From positions 1 to 25,120 of the forward strand of contig CAJNDS010001278.1 in the NCBI GenBank assembly GCA_905221605.1: 25,120 nucleotides of DNA. Reading direction: 5' to 3'. Below the pieces are notes generated by a model that was not told the origin of the DNA, ran no database searches, and saw only the letters and a program-made list of their open reading frames with translations. This stretch comes from Symbiodinium natans (lineage: Eukaryota > Sar > Dinophyceae > Suessiales > Symbiodiniaceae). Shown here piece by piece: positions 10,976 through 20,874 of this stretch (position 1 is its first letter; the number at the start of each line of letters is the position of its first letter). Position numbers and translations under genes: made by a program.

Positions 10976-11249
10976 TATGAAAGAAAAGACAAAAACATCT
11001 AACGCGAGAGCCGTCAGCCATGAGCATCATCGGCAGTCGCTCTGAAGTCCAAGCTCACACTCCAGAGCGCCTTTCAAAGAAAAAAGGACAGAAGAGCGAG
11101 GTTGGCAAGAAGGCCTTGGAGCTTCAAAGAGCAGAGAAGCACAGTGAAATCTGACCGAAGTGAGTTTCGCACGCCGGGAATTAAATAACAATGAAATTTG
11201 CGATGTTTTCGCACGCTCGGCATTGGAGCACCATGTGATTTTGCGAAAT
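10976..11249. other. Unassigned low-repeat segment
   Basis: About 270 bp of balanced composition lie between two satellites and hold the 44-codon frame at 11020-11154. The right end (about 11190-11245, with AAATTTGCGATGTTTTCG) is recognisably a decayed beginning of the 42-bp satellite that follows. Confidence 0.5.
11020..11154 (+). CDS. Possible 44-codon ORF or exon remnant, unknown function
   Basis: An ATG at 11020 opens a 44-residue frame ending in TGA at 11152-11154, within an otherwise unassigned 280-bp segment. Unlike the surrounding repeats it shows mixed codon use and a lysine- and glutamate-rich, helix-prone C-terminal half (residues about 19-44, including KKKGQKSEVGKKALELQ). No domain, signal peptide or membrane segment is visible. 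It could be an exon fragment of a decayed gene, or chance. No promoter or splice context supports it firmly. Confidence 0.2.
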   Translation: MSIIGSRSEVQAHTPERLSKKKGQKSEVGKKALELQRAEKHSEI

Positions 11250-11824
11250 CATTAACCATGGTATTTGCGATGGTTTTGGAACCAGCGAATTCGGGGACCA
11301 TGGTATTTGCCATGGTTTGGAACCAGCGAATTCGGGGACCATGGTATTTGCGATGCTTTTGGAGCCAGCGAATTCGGGGACCATGGCATTTGCGATGCTT
11401 TTGGAAGCAGCGAATTCGGGGACCATGGTATCTGCGATGCTTTTGGAACCAGCGAATTCGGGGACCATGGTATTTGCGATGGTTTTGGAAACAGCGAATT
11501 CGGGGACCATGGTATTTGCGATTCTTTTGGAAACAGCGAATTCGGGGACCATGGTATTTGCCATGGTTTGGAACCAGCGAATTCGGGGACCATGGTATTT
11601 GCGATGCTTTTGGAACCAGCCACGGAAGCTCCTTGCGATGGTTTTGGAAACAGCGAATTCGGGGACCATGGTATTTGCGATGCTTTTGGAAGCAGCGAAT
11701 TCGGGGACCATGGTATGTGCCATGCGTTTGGAACCAGCGAATTCGGGGACCATGGTATTTGCGATGGTTTTGGAACCAGCCACGGAAGCTCCTTGCGATG
11801 GTTTTGGAAACAGCGAATTCGGGG
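11250..11824. repeat. 42-bp tandem satellite with EcoRI and NcoI palindromes
   Basis: GAATTCGGGG recurs at 11287, 11328, 11370, 11412, 11454, 11496, 11538, 11579, 11655, 11697, 11739 and 11815, so the step is 42 bp with occasional 41-bp units. Two variant units (about 11622 and 11780) carry CCACGGAAGCTCC in place of GAATTCGGGGACCATGG and make 76-bp steps. A standard unit contains two 6-bp palindromes, GAATTC and CCATGG, four bases apart. Because 42 is a multiple of three, frames of 123-233 codons stay open on both strands; the 41-bp units shift the frame, so a coding role is unlikely. Confidence 0.93.
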
Positions 11825-11970
11825 CTAGTCTCGCAAGCCCGAAGGGCTACCGGAATTTATTTCTTTAATTTCTTTAATTTCGCACAGAGAGGCCCATAAA
11901 CTAAAGAAATTAAAGAAATTAAAGAAATTAATTGGGGGAGCCCCCCCGGCTCACGGGACTAATTTAAATA
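11825..11970. mobile_element. Foldback element copy (Q-P-R)
   Basis: It begins CTAGTCTCGCAAGCCCGAAG directly after the last 42-bp satellite unit and ends GGCTCACGGGACTAATTTAA. The right flank keeps the older TTTAAAT variant seen at 10630, while copies further right have TTAAAAT. The junction interrupts a 42-bp unit right after GAATTCGGGG. Confidence 0.7.
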
Positions 11971-12182
11971 AATGAAAGAAATTAATGAAATTAAAGAAAT
12001 TAATTAATTTCTTTAATTTCTTTAATTTCGCACAGAGAGGCCCAGAAATTAAAGAAATTAATGAAATTGATTAATTTATTTAATTTCTTTAATTTCTCAC
12101 AGAGAGGCCCAGAAATTCAATAAATTCAAGAAATTAATTAATTTCATTAATTTCTTTAATTTCTTTAATTTCATTAATTTCT

Positions 12183-12324
12183 TTTAATTAGTCTCGCAAG
12201 CCCGAAGGGCTACCGGAATTAATTTCTTTAATTTCTTTAATTTCTCACAGAGAGGCCCAGAAATTAAAGAAATTAAAGAAATTAATTGGGGGCCCCCCCC
12301 CCGGCTCACGGGACTAATTAAAAT
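12183..12324. mobile_element. Foldback element copy (Q-P-R)
   Basis: The left arm TTTTAATTAGTCTCGCAAGC and right arm GGCTCACGGGACTAATTAAA are terminal inverted repeats around a P core (TCACAGAGAGGCCCAG). The right arm's C/G run is expanded here (GGGGGCCCCCCCCCCGG). Confidence 0.72.
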
Positions 12325-12385
12325 AAATTAAAGAAATTAATGAAATTAATGAAATTAAAGAAATTAATTAATTTCTTTAATTTAT

Positions 12386-12790
12386 TTAATTAGTCCCGTG
12401 AGCCGGGGGGGCTCCCCCAATTAATTTCTTTAATTTCTTTAATTTCTGGGCCTCTCTGTGAAAAATTAAAGAAATTAAAGAAATTAATTAATTTCATTAA
12501 TTTCTTTAATTTCGGGGCCTCTCTGTGAGAAATTAAAGAAATTAAAGAAACTAATTAATTTCATTAATTTCTTTAATTTCTGGGCCTCTCTGTGCGAAAT
12601 TAAAGAAATTAAAGAAATCAATTAATTTCTTTAATTTCATTAATTTCATTAATTTCTTTAATTTATTTTAATTAGTCCCGTGAGCCGGGGGGGGCCCCCC
12701 AATTAATTTCTTTAATTTCTTTAATTTCTGGGCCTCTCTGTGAGAAATTAAAGAAATTAAAGAAATTAATTCATTTCATTAATTAAAGAA
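12386..12790. repeat. Inverted block within the foldback array
   Basis: Here the array runs backwards. R appears reverse-complemented at about 12391 and 12674 (TTAGTCCCGTGAGCCGGGGG), and the spacer reads GGGCCTCTCTGTGAG (about 12447, 12516, 12583 and 12729) instead of CTCACAGAGAGGCCC. The Q part is absent. Normal orientation returns at about 12830. The R at about 12304 and the inverted R at 12391 face each other around a centre near 12350. Confidence 0.88.
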
Positions 12791-12982
12791 ATTAATGAAA
12801 TTAATTAATTTCTTTAATTTCTTTAATTTCTCACAGAGAGGCCCAGAAATTAAAGAAATTAATGAAATTAATTAATTTCTTTAATTTCTTTAATTTCTCA
12901 CAGAGAGGCCCAGAAATTAAAGAAATTAAAGAAATTAATTAATTTCATTAATTTCTTTAATTTCTTTAATTTCTTTAATTTC

Positions 12983-13124
12983 TTTTAATTAGTCTCGCAA
13001 GCCCGAAGGGCTACCGGAATTAATTTCTTTAATTTCTTTAATTTCTCACAGAGAGGCACAGAAATTAAAGAAATTAAAGAAACTAATTGGGGTAGCCCCC
13101 CCGGCTCACGGGACTAATTAAAAT
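12983..13124. mobile_element. Foldback element copy (Q-P-R)
   Basis: The left arm TTTTAATTAGTCTCGCAAGC and right arm GGCTCACGGGACTAATTAAA are present. The spacer has one change (GAGAGGCACAG), and the right-arm stem reads GGGGTAGCCCCCCCGG. Confidence 0.72.
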
Positions 13125-13973
13125 AAATTAAAGAAATTAATGAAATTAATGAAATTAAAGAAATTAATTAATTTCTTTAATTTCTTTAATTTCGCACAGA
13201 GAGGCCCAGAAATTAAAGAAATTAATGAAATTATTTAATTTCTTTAATTTCTCACGGAGAGGCCCAGAAATTAAAGAAATTAATGAAATTAATTAATTTC
13301 TTTAATTTCTTTAATTTCTCACAGAGAGGCCCAGAAATTAAAGAAATTAAAGAAATTAATTGGGGGGCCCCCCCCGGCTCACGGGACTAATTAAAATAAA
13401 TTAAAGAAATTAATGAAATTAATGAAATTAAAGAAATTAATTGATTTCTTTAATTTCTTTAATTTCGCACAGAGAGGCCCAGAAATTAAAGAAATGAAAT
13501 TAATGAAATTAATTAATTTCTTTAATTTCTTTAATTTCTCACAGAGAGGCCCCGAAATTAAAGAAATTAATGAAATTAATTAATTTCTTTAATTTCTTTA
13601 ATTTTTCACAGAGAGGCCCAGAAATTAAAGAAATTAAAGAAATTAATTGGGGGAGCCCCCCCGGCTCACGGGACTAATTAAAATAAATTAAAGAAATTAA
13701 TGAAATTAATGAAATTAAAGAAATTAATTAATTTCTTTAATTTCTTTAATTTCGCACAGAGAGGCCCAGAAATTAAAGAAATTAATGAAATTAATTAATT
13801 TCTTTAATTTCTTTAATTTCTCACAGAGAGGCCCAGAAATTAAAGAAATTAATGAAATTAATTAATTTCTTTAATTTCTTTAATTTCTCACAGAGAGGCC
13901 CAGAAATTAAAGAAATTAAAGAAATTAATTAATTTCATTAATTTCTTTAATTTCTTTAATTTCATTAATTTCT

Positions 13974-14114
13974 TTTAATTAGTCTCGCAAGCCCGAAGGG
14001 CTACCGGAATTAATTTCTTTAATTTCTTTAATTTCTCACAGAGAGGCCCAGAAATTAAAGAAATTAAAGAAATTAATTGGGGGGGGCCCCCCGGCTCACG
14101 GGACTAATCAAAAT
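13974..14114. mobile_element. Foldback element copy (Q-P-R)
   Basis: The left arm TTTTAATTAGTCTCGCAAGC and right arm GGCTCACGGGACTAATCAAA are present; the right flank has TAATC where the other copies have TAATT. Confidence 0.72.
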
Positions 14115-14412
14115 AAATTAAAGAAATTAAAGAAATTAATGAAATTAATGAAATTAAACAAATTAATTAATTTCTTTAATTTCTTTAATTTCGCACAGAG
14201 AGGCCCAGAAATTAAAGAGATTAATGAAATTATTTAATTTCTTTAATTTCTTTAATTTCTCACAGAGAGGCCCGGAAATTAAAGAAATTAATGAAATTAA
14301 TTAATTTCTTTAATTTCTTTAATTTCTCACAGGGAGGCCCAGAAATTAAAGAAATTAAAGAAATTAATTAATTTCATTAATTTCTTTAATTTCTTTAATT
14401 TCTTTAATTTCT

Positions 14413-14553
14413 TTTAATTAGTCTCGCAAGCCCGAAGGGCTACCTGAATTAATTTCTTTAATTTTTTTAATTTCTCACAGAGAGGCCCAGAAATTAAAGA
14501 AATTAAAGAAATTAATTGGGGTAGCCCCCCCGGCTCACGGGACTAATTAAAAT
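14413..14553. mobile_element. Foldback element copy (Q-P-R)
   Basis: The left arm is as in the other copies, with GGGCTACCTGAATT in place of GGGCTACCGGAATT. The right arm GGCTCACGGGACTAATTAAA follows a GGGGTAGCCCCCCCGG stem. Confidence 0.72.
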
Positions 14554-14842
14554 AAATTAAAGAAATTAATGAAATTAAAGAAATTAATTAATTTCTTTAA
14601 TTTCTTTAATTTCGCACACAGAGGCCCAGAAATTAAAGAAATTAATGAAATTAATTAATTTCTTTAATTTCTTTAATTTCTCACAGGGAGGCCCAGAAAT
14701 TAAAGAAATTAATGAAATTAATTAATTTCTTTAATTTCTTTAATTTCTCACAGAGAGGCCCAGAAATTAAAGAAATTAAAGAAATTAAAGAAATTGATTA
14801 ATTTCATTAATTTCTTTAATTTCTTTAGTTTCATTAATTTCT

Positions 14843-14983
14843 TTTAATTAGTCTCGCAAGCCCGAAGGGCTACCGGAATTAATTTCTTTAATTTCTTTAA
14901 AATCTCACAGAGAGGCCCAGAAATTAAAGAAATTAAAGAAATTAATTGGGGGAGCCCCCCCGGCTCACGGGACTAATTAAAAT
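14843..14983. mobile_element. Foldback element copy (Q-P-R)
   Basis: The left arm TTTTAATTAGTCTCGCAAGC and right arm GGCTCACGGGACTAATTAAA flank a P core with one AT change (TTTAAAATCTCACAGAG). It lies about 430 bp from the previous copy, which shows a local higher-order period of about 430-440 bp. Confidence 0.72.
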
Positions 14984-15150
14984 AAATTAAAGAAATTAAT
15001 GAAATTAAAGAAACTAATTAATTTCATTAATTTCTTTAATTTCGCACAGAGAGGCCCAGAAATTAAAGAAATTAATGAAATTAATTAATTTCTTTAATTT
15101 CATTTATTTCCCTAAGAGAGCACCAGAAATTAAAGAAATTAAAGAAATTA

Positions 15151-15651
15151 ATAGGTAAATAAATTAAATTCCTCATACAAGTGATATACGTGAAATGGAC
15201 CCAAAAGGTCCCTCTCACATATATATATATATATAATCCAGAAGAAAACCTAAAAATCGAAAAAAAATCGTCAAATATATCAAAGGGCTTTTTATATTTA
15301 ATTTAATTAAATTAAATAAAAAAAATAGAATGTGTTTTTTGTCCGCTAAATTATTATTGTCGAAAATGATCAAGAATAGAAAGATCTTTCGAATCTTGAT
15401 TTTGATATCGATTTTCCCAAGGAATTTCAATAAGATCTCTCGTTTCTATCTTATTCTTATGATTTCGATCATAGATTCCAATCCTATATTTTCATCAAAA
15501 TCATTCATTTCGATTCTTCCTATATCAAATCAATATGATTTTCCTATCAAAATTTGAAGATTCAATAGGTCCTATCGAAATGGATCAAATATATTTATGA
15601 AATCATTTATTTCTCGATCGATATCGTGATCGCAAAATCCCATGGGGAGAC
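15151..15651. other. AT-rich segment between foldback array and right duplication
   Basis: It holds GGACCCAAAAGGTCC (a short hairpin at about 15197), an (AT)n tract at about 15219-15236, and a 110-bp stretch shared with 23742-23850. It then has roughly 300 bp of AT-rich sequence with no repeats I can see. A 75-codon plus-strand frame (15330-15557) is rich in Ile, Leu, Phe and Ser, as expected by chance at this composition. I see no supported gene. It ends at CATGGGGAGAC, immediately before the duplicated block begins. Confidence 0.6.
15218..15330. repeat. Shared (AT)n-associated repeat, copy 1
   Basis: Begins with (AT)n and then ATAATCCAGAAGAAAACCTA, AAAATCGAAAA, ATATATCAAA and TTTAATTAAATTAA. 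It aligns nearly base for base with 23742-23850. A more distant relative (AGAAGAAAACCTCAAAATCG) sits in both copies of the large duplication at about 4661 and 20489. Confidence 0.82.
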
Positions 15652-18460
15652 CTTATAAAGGAAATCCTACCTGCGTGAGCCCTCAACTCTTCGCTGTCCT
15701 TCTCTCCAGCTGCCCTTAGCCCGACCCACCGAAGGCCTTACAATTAAGTAAACAATACAAATTTCTTCAAGATCGATCTATCTCCAATCCTTTACCCTCG
15801 ACCCACCGAAGACCTAACAACTACGTAAAGGACCCAAGTTTCCTCAAGATCCATCTTCGATCTTCAAAATTTAGGGCTTAGGGTTTAGGGTGTCGGGTTT
15901 AGACTTGTTTTGGTCACCGACACTGACTACTATACCAAATGCGTCGCCCGGTTTGGGTCAACCAAAGTGACCATTTGTTGCAAATGCTTCACGGTTTAGG
16001 GTTTAGGCCTGTTTTTCGCTTTAGGGTTCAGGGTTTAGGGGGCTTAGTTTAGGGTTTCAGGGTTTAGGGCCCAGGGTATTAAACACCAATTGGCGGCAAC
16101 AAATCGTACTTCTCCCCATCTTTGAGAATCAAGCACACATTGGTGGCAACAAATCGTACTTCTTCCCATCTTTGACAATCAAGGACAAACTGCTGGCAAC
16201 AAATCGTACTTCTTCCCATCTTTGACAATCAAGCACAAAATGTTGGCAACAAATCGTACTTCTTTCCATCTTTGACAATCAAGCACAAATTGCTGGCAAC
16301 AAATCGTACTTCTTCCCATCTATGGCGACAAATCGTACACCTTGCCATGCCTCGCATAGATACCGACCCACCGAAGGCCTTACAATTAAGTAAACAATAC
16401 AAATTTCTTCAAGATCGATCTATCTCCAATCCTTTACCCTCGACCCACCGAAGTCCTTACAACTACGTAGACGACCCAAGTTTCCTCAAGATCCATCTTC
16501 GAGCTTTAAAATTTAGGGCTTAGGGTTTAGGGTGTCGGGTTTAGGCTTGTTTCGGTCACCGACACTGACTACTATACTAAATGCATCGCCCGGTTTGGGT
16601 CAACCAAAGTGACCATTTGTTGCAAATGCTTCACGGTTTAGGGTTTAGGCCTGTTTTTCGCTTTAGGGTTCAGGGTTTAGGGGGCTTAGTTTAGGGTTTC
16701 AGGGTTTAGGGCCAGGGTATTAAACACCAATTGGCGGCAACAAATCGTACTTCTCCCCATCTTTGAGAATCAAGCACACATTGGTGGCAACAAATCGTAC
16801 TTCTTCCCATCTTTGACAATCAAGGACAAACTGCTGGCAACAAATCGTACTTCTTCCCATCTTTGACAATCAAGCACAAATTGCTGGCAACAAATCGTAC
16901 TTCTTTCCATCTTTGACAATCAAGCACAAATTGCTGGCAACAAATCGTACTTCTTCCCATCTTTGGCGACAAATCGTACACCTTGCCATGCCTCGCATAG
17001 ATACCGACCCACCGAAGGCCTTACAATTAAGTAAACAATACAAATTTCTTCAAGATCGATCTATCTCCAATCCTTTACCCTCGACCCACCGAAGTCCTTA
17101 CAACTACGTAGACGACCCAAGTTTCCTCAAGATCCATCTTCGAGCTTTAAAATTTAGGGCTGAGGGTTGAGGGTGTCGGGTTTAGGCTTGTTTCGGTCAC
17201 CGACACTGACTACTTTACTAAATGCGTCGCCCGGTTCGGGTCAACCAAACTGACCAATTTTTGCAAATGCTTCACGGTTGAGGGTTTAGGCCTGATTTTT
17301 TGGTTTAGGGTTTAGGGTTTAGGAGGCTTAATTTAGGGTTTCAAGTCTTTAGAATTCAGGGTTCAGGGCCCAGGGTATTAAACACCAATTGGCGGCAACA
17401 AATCGTACTTCTCCCCATCTTTGAGAATCAAGCACACATGGGTGGCAATAAATCGTACTTCTTCCCATCTTTGACAATAAAGCACAAACTGCTGGCAACA
17501 AATCATACTTCTTCCCATCTTTGACAATTGCTAGCAACAAATCGTACTTCTTCCCATCTTTGGCGACAAATCGTACACCTTGCCATGCCTCGCATAGATA
17601 CCGACCCACCGAAAGCCTTACAATTAAGTAAACAATACAAATTTCTTCAAGATCGATCTATCTCCAATCCTTTACCCTCGACCCACCGAAGACCTAACAA
17701 CTACGTAAAGGACCCAAGTTTCCTCAAGATCCATCTTCGATCTTCAAAATTTAGGGCTTAGGGTTTAGGGTGTCGGGTTTAGACTTGTTTTGGTCACCGA
17801 CACTGACTACTATACCAAATGCGTCGCCCGGTTTGGGTCAACCAAAGTGACCATTTGTTGCAAATGCTTCACGGTTTAGGGTTTAGGCCTGTTTTTCGCT
17901 TTAGGGTTCAGGGTTTAGGGGGCTTAGTTTAGGGTTTCAGGGTTTAGGGCCCAGGGTATTAAACACCAATTGGCGGCAACAAATCGTACTTCTCCCCATC
18001 TTTGAGAATCAAGCACACATTGGTGGCAACAAATCGTACTTCTTCCCATCTTTGACAATAAAGCACAAACTGCTGGCAACAAATCATACTTCTTCCCATC
18101 TTTGACAATTGCTGGCAACAAATCGTACTTCTTCCCATCTTTGACAATCAAGCACAAATTGCTGGCAACAAATCGTACTTCTTCCCATCTTTGGCGACAA
18201 ATCGTACACCTTGCCATGCCTCGCATAGATACCGACCCACCGAAGGCCTTACAATTAAGTAAACAATACAAATTTCTTCAAGATCGATCTTTCTCCAATC
18301 CTTTACCCTCGACCCACCGAAGTCCTTACAACTACGTAGACGACCCAAGTTTCCTCAAGATCCATCTTCGAGCTTTAAAATTTAGGGCTTAGGGTTTAGG
18401 GTGTCGGGTTTAGGCTTGTTTCGGTCACCGACACTGACTACTTTACTAAATGTGTCGCCA
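15652..18460. repeat. Tandem array of ~640-bp telomere-like units (right copy)
   Basis: Unit markers (CGACCCACCGAARGCCTTAC) lie at 15722, 16364, 17005, 17602 and 18233, giving periods of 642, 641, 597 and 631 bp. The order of variant units differs from the left copy (631, 642, 597, 684): the 631-bp variant that comes first on the left comes last here. Structure, TTTAGGG-like blocks and 50-bp sub-repeats are as in the left copy. Confidence 0.92.
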
Positions 18461-19020
18461 GGGAATCATTGAAAATCTCGCATTTTGCAAAATTTCAAAT
18501 TCTCGAGAATATGAGTTGAAATCTTCATCTAATTTTGGATTGGGCAATGATTCTTTGGTATATCCTAGATTCAGGGAATCCTTGAAAATCTCTGAATTTC
18601 CGAAAAAATTGAAATTGGATAATATGAATTTAAAATCTCATCCAAATTTTGATTTGGCATTGATTCTTTGATATATCCTAGATCTTTCATAGGAATTATA
18701 TTTGAGGGAGCCTCCCGGTGCCTGATTTGGGACCTCCTGGGGGTCTTGGGGGGCCTGGGTCATTTTCCGGGATCAGGGCCTTGCCTCCAACCCTTCCAAA
18801 TCCTTCTAAACCTTGATCTAGAATGAAAACATAGGGATTTTCGACAAGGAAATTTAAGTAAATCGAAGATATGGACCAAAGAGGTTTGGGTAAATAGAAG
18901 ACTTTTTGCGAAATATAATTGCGACGCGGTCTTCTCGCACAAAAGAGGATGGTTAAAATATATTGAAATATTTATTCCGTCGTGGGACTAATCATTTCTT
19001 TTTTATACGGTCTTTTCGTC
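18461..19020. repeat. Spacer between arrays (right copy)
   Basis: Corresponds to 2851-3400 with a few substitutions, plus the extra segment containing TTCTCGAGAATATG at about 18499. It has the same duplicated GATTCTTTGRTATATCCTAG words (about 18549 and 18662). No gene is supported. Confidence 0.75.
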
Positions 19021-20370
19021 ATTTCCTTCCTGCCAAACCAAATATGATTGAGGATTTCCTAAAGAGAAATCTTCTGAAGATCTTCTTATCAGAGATCTCT
19101 TCTGGAATCATTGGACGAAGATTTTTTGGCGAAGAATCTAATCATTCATTTCATTGAAAACCTTCTTTTAAAAATTTTTCTGGATTCATTTGACGAAGAT
19201 TTTTTGGCGAAGAATCTAATCATCGATTTCCTTCCTGCCAAACCAAACATGATTGAGGATTTCCTAAAGAGAAATCTTCTGAAGATCTTCCTATCAGAGA
19301 TCTCTTCTGGAATCATTGGACGAAGATTTTTTGGCGAAGAATCTAATCATTCATTTCATTGAAAATCTTCTTTTAAAGATTTTTTCTGGATTCATTTGAC
19401 GAAGATTTTTTAGCGAAGAATCTAATCATCGTTTTCCTTCCTGCCAAATCAAATATGATTGAGGATTTCCTAAAGTCAAATCCTCTGAAGATCTTCTTAT
19501 TGGAGATTTCTTCTGGAATCATTTGGACGAAGATTTTTTGGCGAAGAATCTATCATTCATTTCATTGAAAACCTTCTTTTTAAAGATTTTTCTGGATTCA
19601 TTTGGCGAAGATTTTTTGGCGAAGAATCTAATCATCGATTTCCTTCCTGCCAAACCAAATATGATTGAGGCTTTCCTAAAGAGAAATCCTCTGAAGATCT
19701 TCTTATTAGAGATTTCTTCTGGAATCATTTGGACGAAGATTTTTTGGCGAAGAATCTATCATTCATTTCATTGAAAATCTTCTTTTTAAAGATTTTTTCT
19801 GGATTCATTTGGCGAAGATTTTTTGGCGAAGAATCTAATCATCGATTTCCTTCCTGCTAAATCAAATATGATTGAGGATTTCCTAAAGAGAAATCCTCTG
19901 AAGATCTTCTTATTAGAGATTTCTTCTAGAATCATTTGGACGAAGATTTTTTGGCGAAGAATCTATCATTCATTTCATTGAAAACCTTCTTTTTAAAGAT
20001 TTTTTCTGGATTCATTTGGCGAAGATTATTTGGCGAAGAATCTAATCATCGATTTCCTTCCTGCCAAACCAAATATGATTGAGGATTTCCTAAAGAAATC
20101 CTCTGAAGATCATTTTATCAGAGATTTCTTCTGGAATCATTGGACGAAGATTTCTGATGAAGAATCTAATCATTCATTTCATTTCTGGCAAACCAAGTCT
20201 GATTGGAAATTTGCTAAAGAGAAATCCTCTGGATCCTGAAGATCTTCTTTTTAAAGATTTTTTCTGGAATCACTTGGCGAAGATTTCTTGATGAAGAATC
20301 TAATCATTCATTTCATGTCTGACGAATCAAATGAGATTGGAGATCTTCTAAAAAGAAATCCTTTGAAGAC
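19021..20370. repeat. 206-bp tandem satellite (right copy)
   Basis: The CAAACCAAAYATGATTGAGG marker or a variant lies at 19034, 19239, 19445, 19651, 19857, 20065 and 20189, seven against six in the left copy. Steps are 205, 206, 206, 206, 208 and 124 bp. Unit content is the same as in the left array, and the short last step is preserved in both copies. Confidence 0.92.
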
Positions 20371-20690
20371 CTTCCTTTAGATATTTCTTCAAGATATATA
20401 TTCAGTTCATAATTGATGCGAAGATTTCTTTTAATTAAAAAAAAATATTGTTCGCATAATGAATGAGAAAAAATATATAAATATTATATAGAAGAAAACC
20501 TCAAAATCGATAAAGTAAATCGCCTTTTTGCCAAATCGAATATAATTGGAAATCTTCTGGAGATAAATCCTCTCAATGTCTTCTTTTCAAAGATTTCTCC
20601 AAGATATTTTCAAGAATTAATTGTTGCGAAGATTTCTCTCAATATGATATAGATTCTATTATTTGAATAATGAATATATATATATATATG
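20371..20690. repeat. AT-rich tail ending in (TA)n, right copy
   Basis: Corresponds to 4521-4860. It ends at the (TA)n tract 20675-20689, after which the sequence becomes unrelated to the left copy (GCTCACG-C9-ATGATCCA here, against GTGGCCGAGACC there). Confidence 0.75.
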
Positions 20691-20713
20691 CTCACGCCCC
20701 CCCCCATGATCCA
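20690..20713 (+). repeat. Left inverted terminal motif
   Basis: GCTCACG, nine C, then ATGATCCA directly follows the (TA)n tract. Its reverse complement matches the motif at 23715-23742 except for substitutions at the YG and ASC positions and the length of the C/G run. Confidence 0.6.
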
Positions 20714-20874
20714 CGTTTCTGCTTCGAAACAGATGGATCTTGGGAGGAGAGGGGGCTATGAGCTAGCGACAAAAACACCGACAGGGCCGATAAAAACCTA
20801 TATCATTTCAAGTCAGGCAAGTCATTTACACCAACAAGGTAGAAAAATACCCGAAAAAATCATGCTTTTTTAGA
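20714..20874. other. Short low-repeat segment inside the 3-kb element
   Basis: About 160 bp of mixed composition sit between the terminal motif and the first hairpin unit. A plus-strand frame continues through it, ending at 20871-20873, but only about 55 codons are non-repeat sequence and no motif is recognisable. A sub-terminal remnant of the putative element is possible. Confidence 0.4.

Larger units (their letters stand above)
11825..15150. repeat. 3.3-kb palindromic AAATTAAAGAAATT foldback array
   Basis: The array is built of three recurrent parts. P is a quasi-palindrome in which AATTTCTTTAATTTC arms flank a CTCACAGAGAGGCCCAG spacer. Q is AGTCTCGCAAGCCCGAAGGG. R is AGCCCCCCCGGCTCACGGGA followed by CTAATTAAAA. 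Reverse-complemented R (AGTCCCGTGAGCCGGGGGGG) is related to Q, differing early on by transitions, so Q-P-R forms a foldback element. Q occurs at about 11827, 12190, 12990, 13981, 14420 and 14850, each with an R about 110-120 bp downstream. Extra P units and solo R copies (about 13370 and 13657) lie between. No coding potential is seen. Confidence 0.93.
15652..20690. repeat. Segmental duplication, right copy
   Basis: A complete copy of the composite block seen at 1-4860, from CTTATAAAGGAAATCC (15652) to the (TA)n tract ending at 20690. Compared with the left copy it has one more 206-bp unit, a different order of 640-bp unit variants, and an extra TTCTCGAGAA-containing segment near 18495. Because the left boundary is inside the window, it shows where the block starts: after an AT-rich segment ending CATGGGGAGAC. 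Confidence 0.93.

Noticed and set aside
11250-11824. Regular short repeats that might suggest a CRISPR array.
   Set aside because: There are no unique spacers between repeats; the units are contiguous tandem satellite. Telomeric DNA and overall structure are eukaryotic.
11181-11899. Overlapping open frames of 123-233 codons on both strands.
   Set aside because: They follow from a 42-bp (14-codon) period. Frames shift at 41-bp units, several frames are equally open, and no start context or domain is present.
15330-15557. A 75-codon plus-strand frame rich in Ile, Leu and Phe.
   Set aside because: Expected by chance in such AT-rich sequence; no motif, and the opposite strand is similarly open. 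An organelle-derived fragment was considered but nothing specific could be matched.
1-20690. The possibility that the 5-kb duplication is only an assembly artefact.
   Set aside because: The copies differ in unit order, unit number and several indels, and have different flanks on both sides where visible, so a real duplication is more likely. Spanning reads would settle it.
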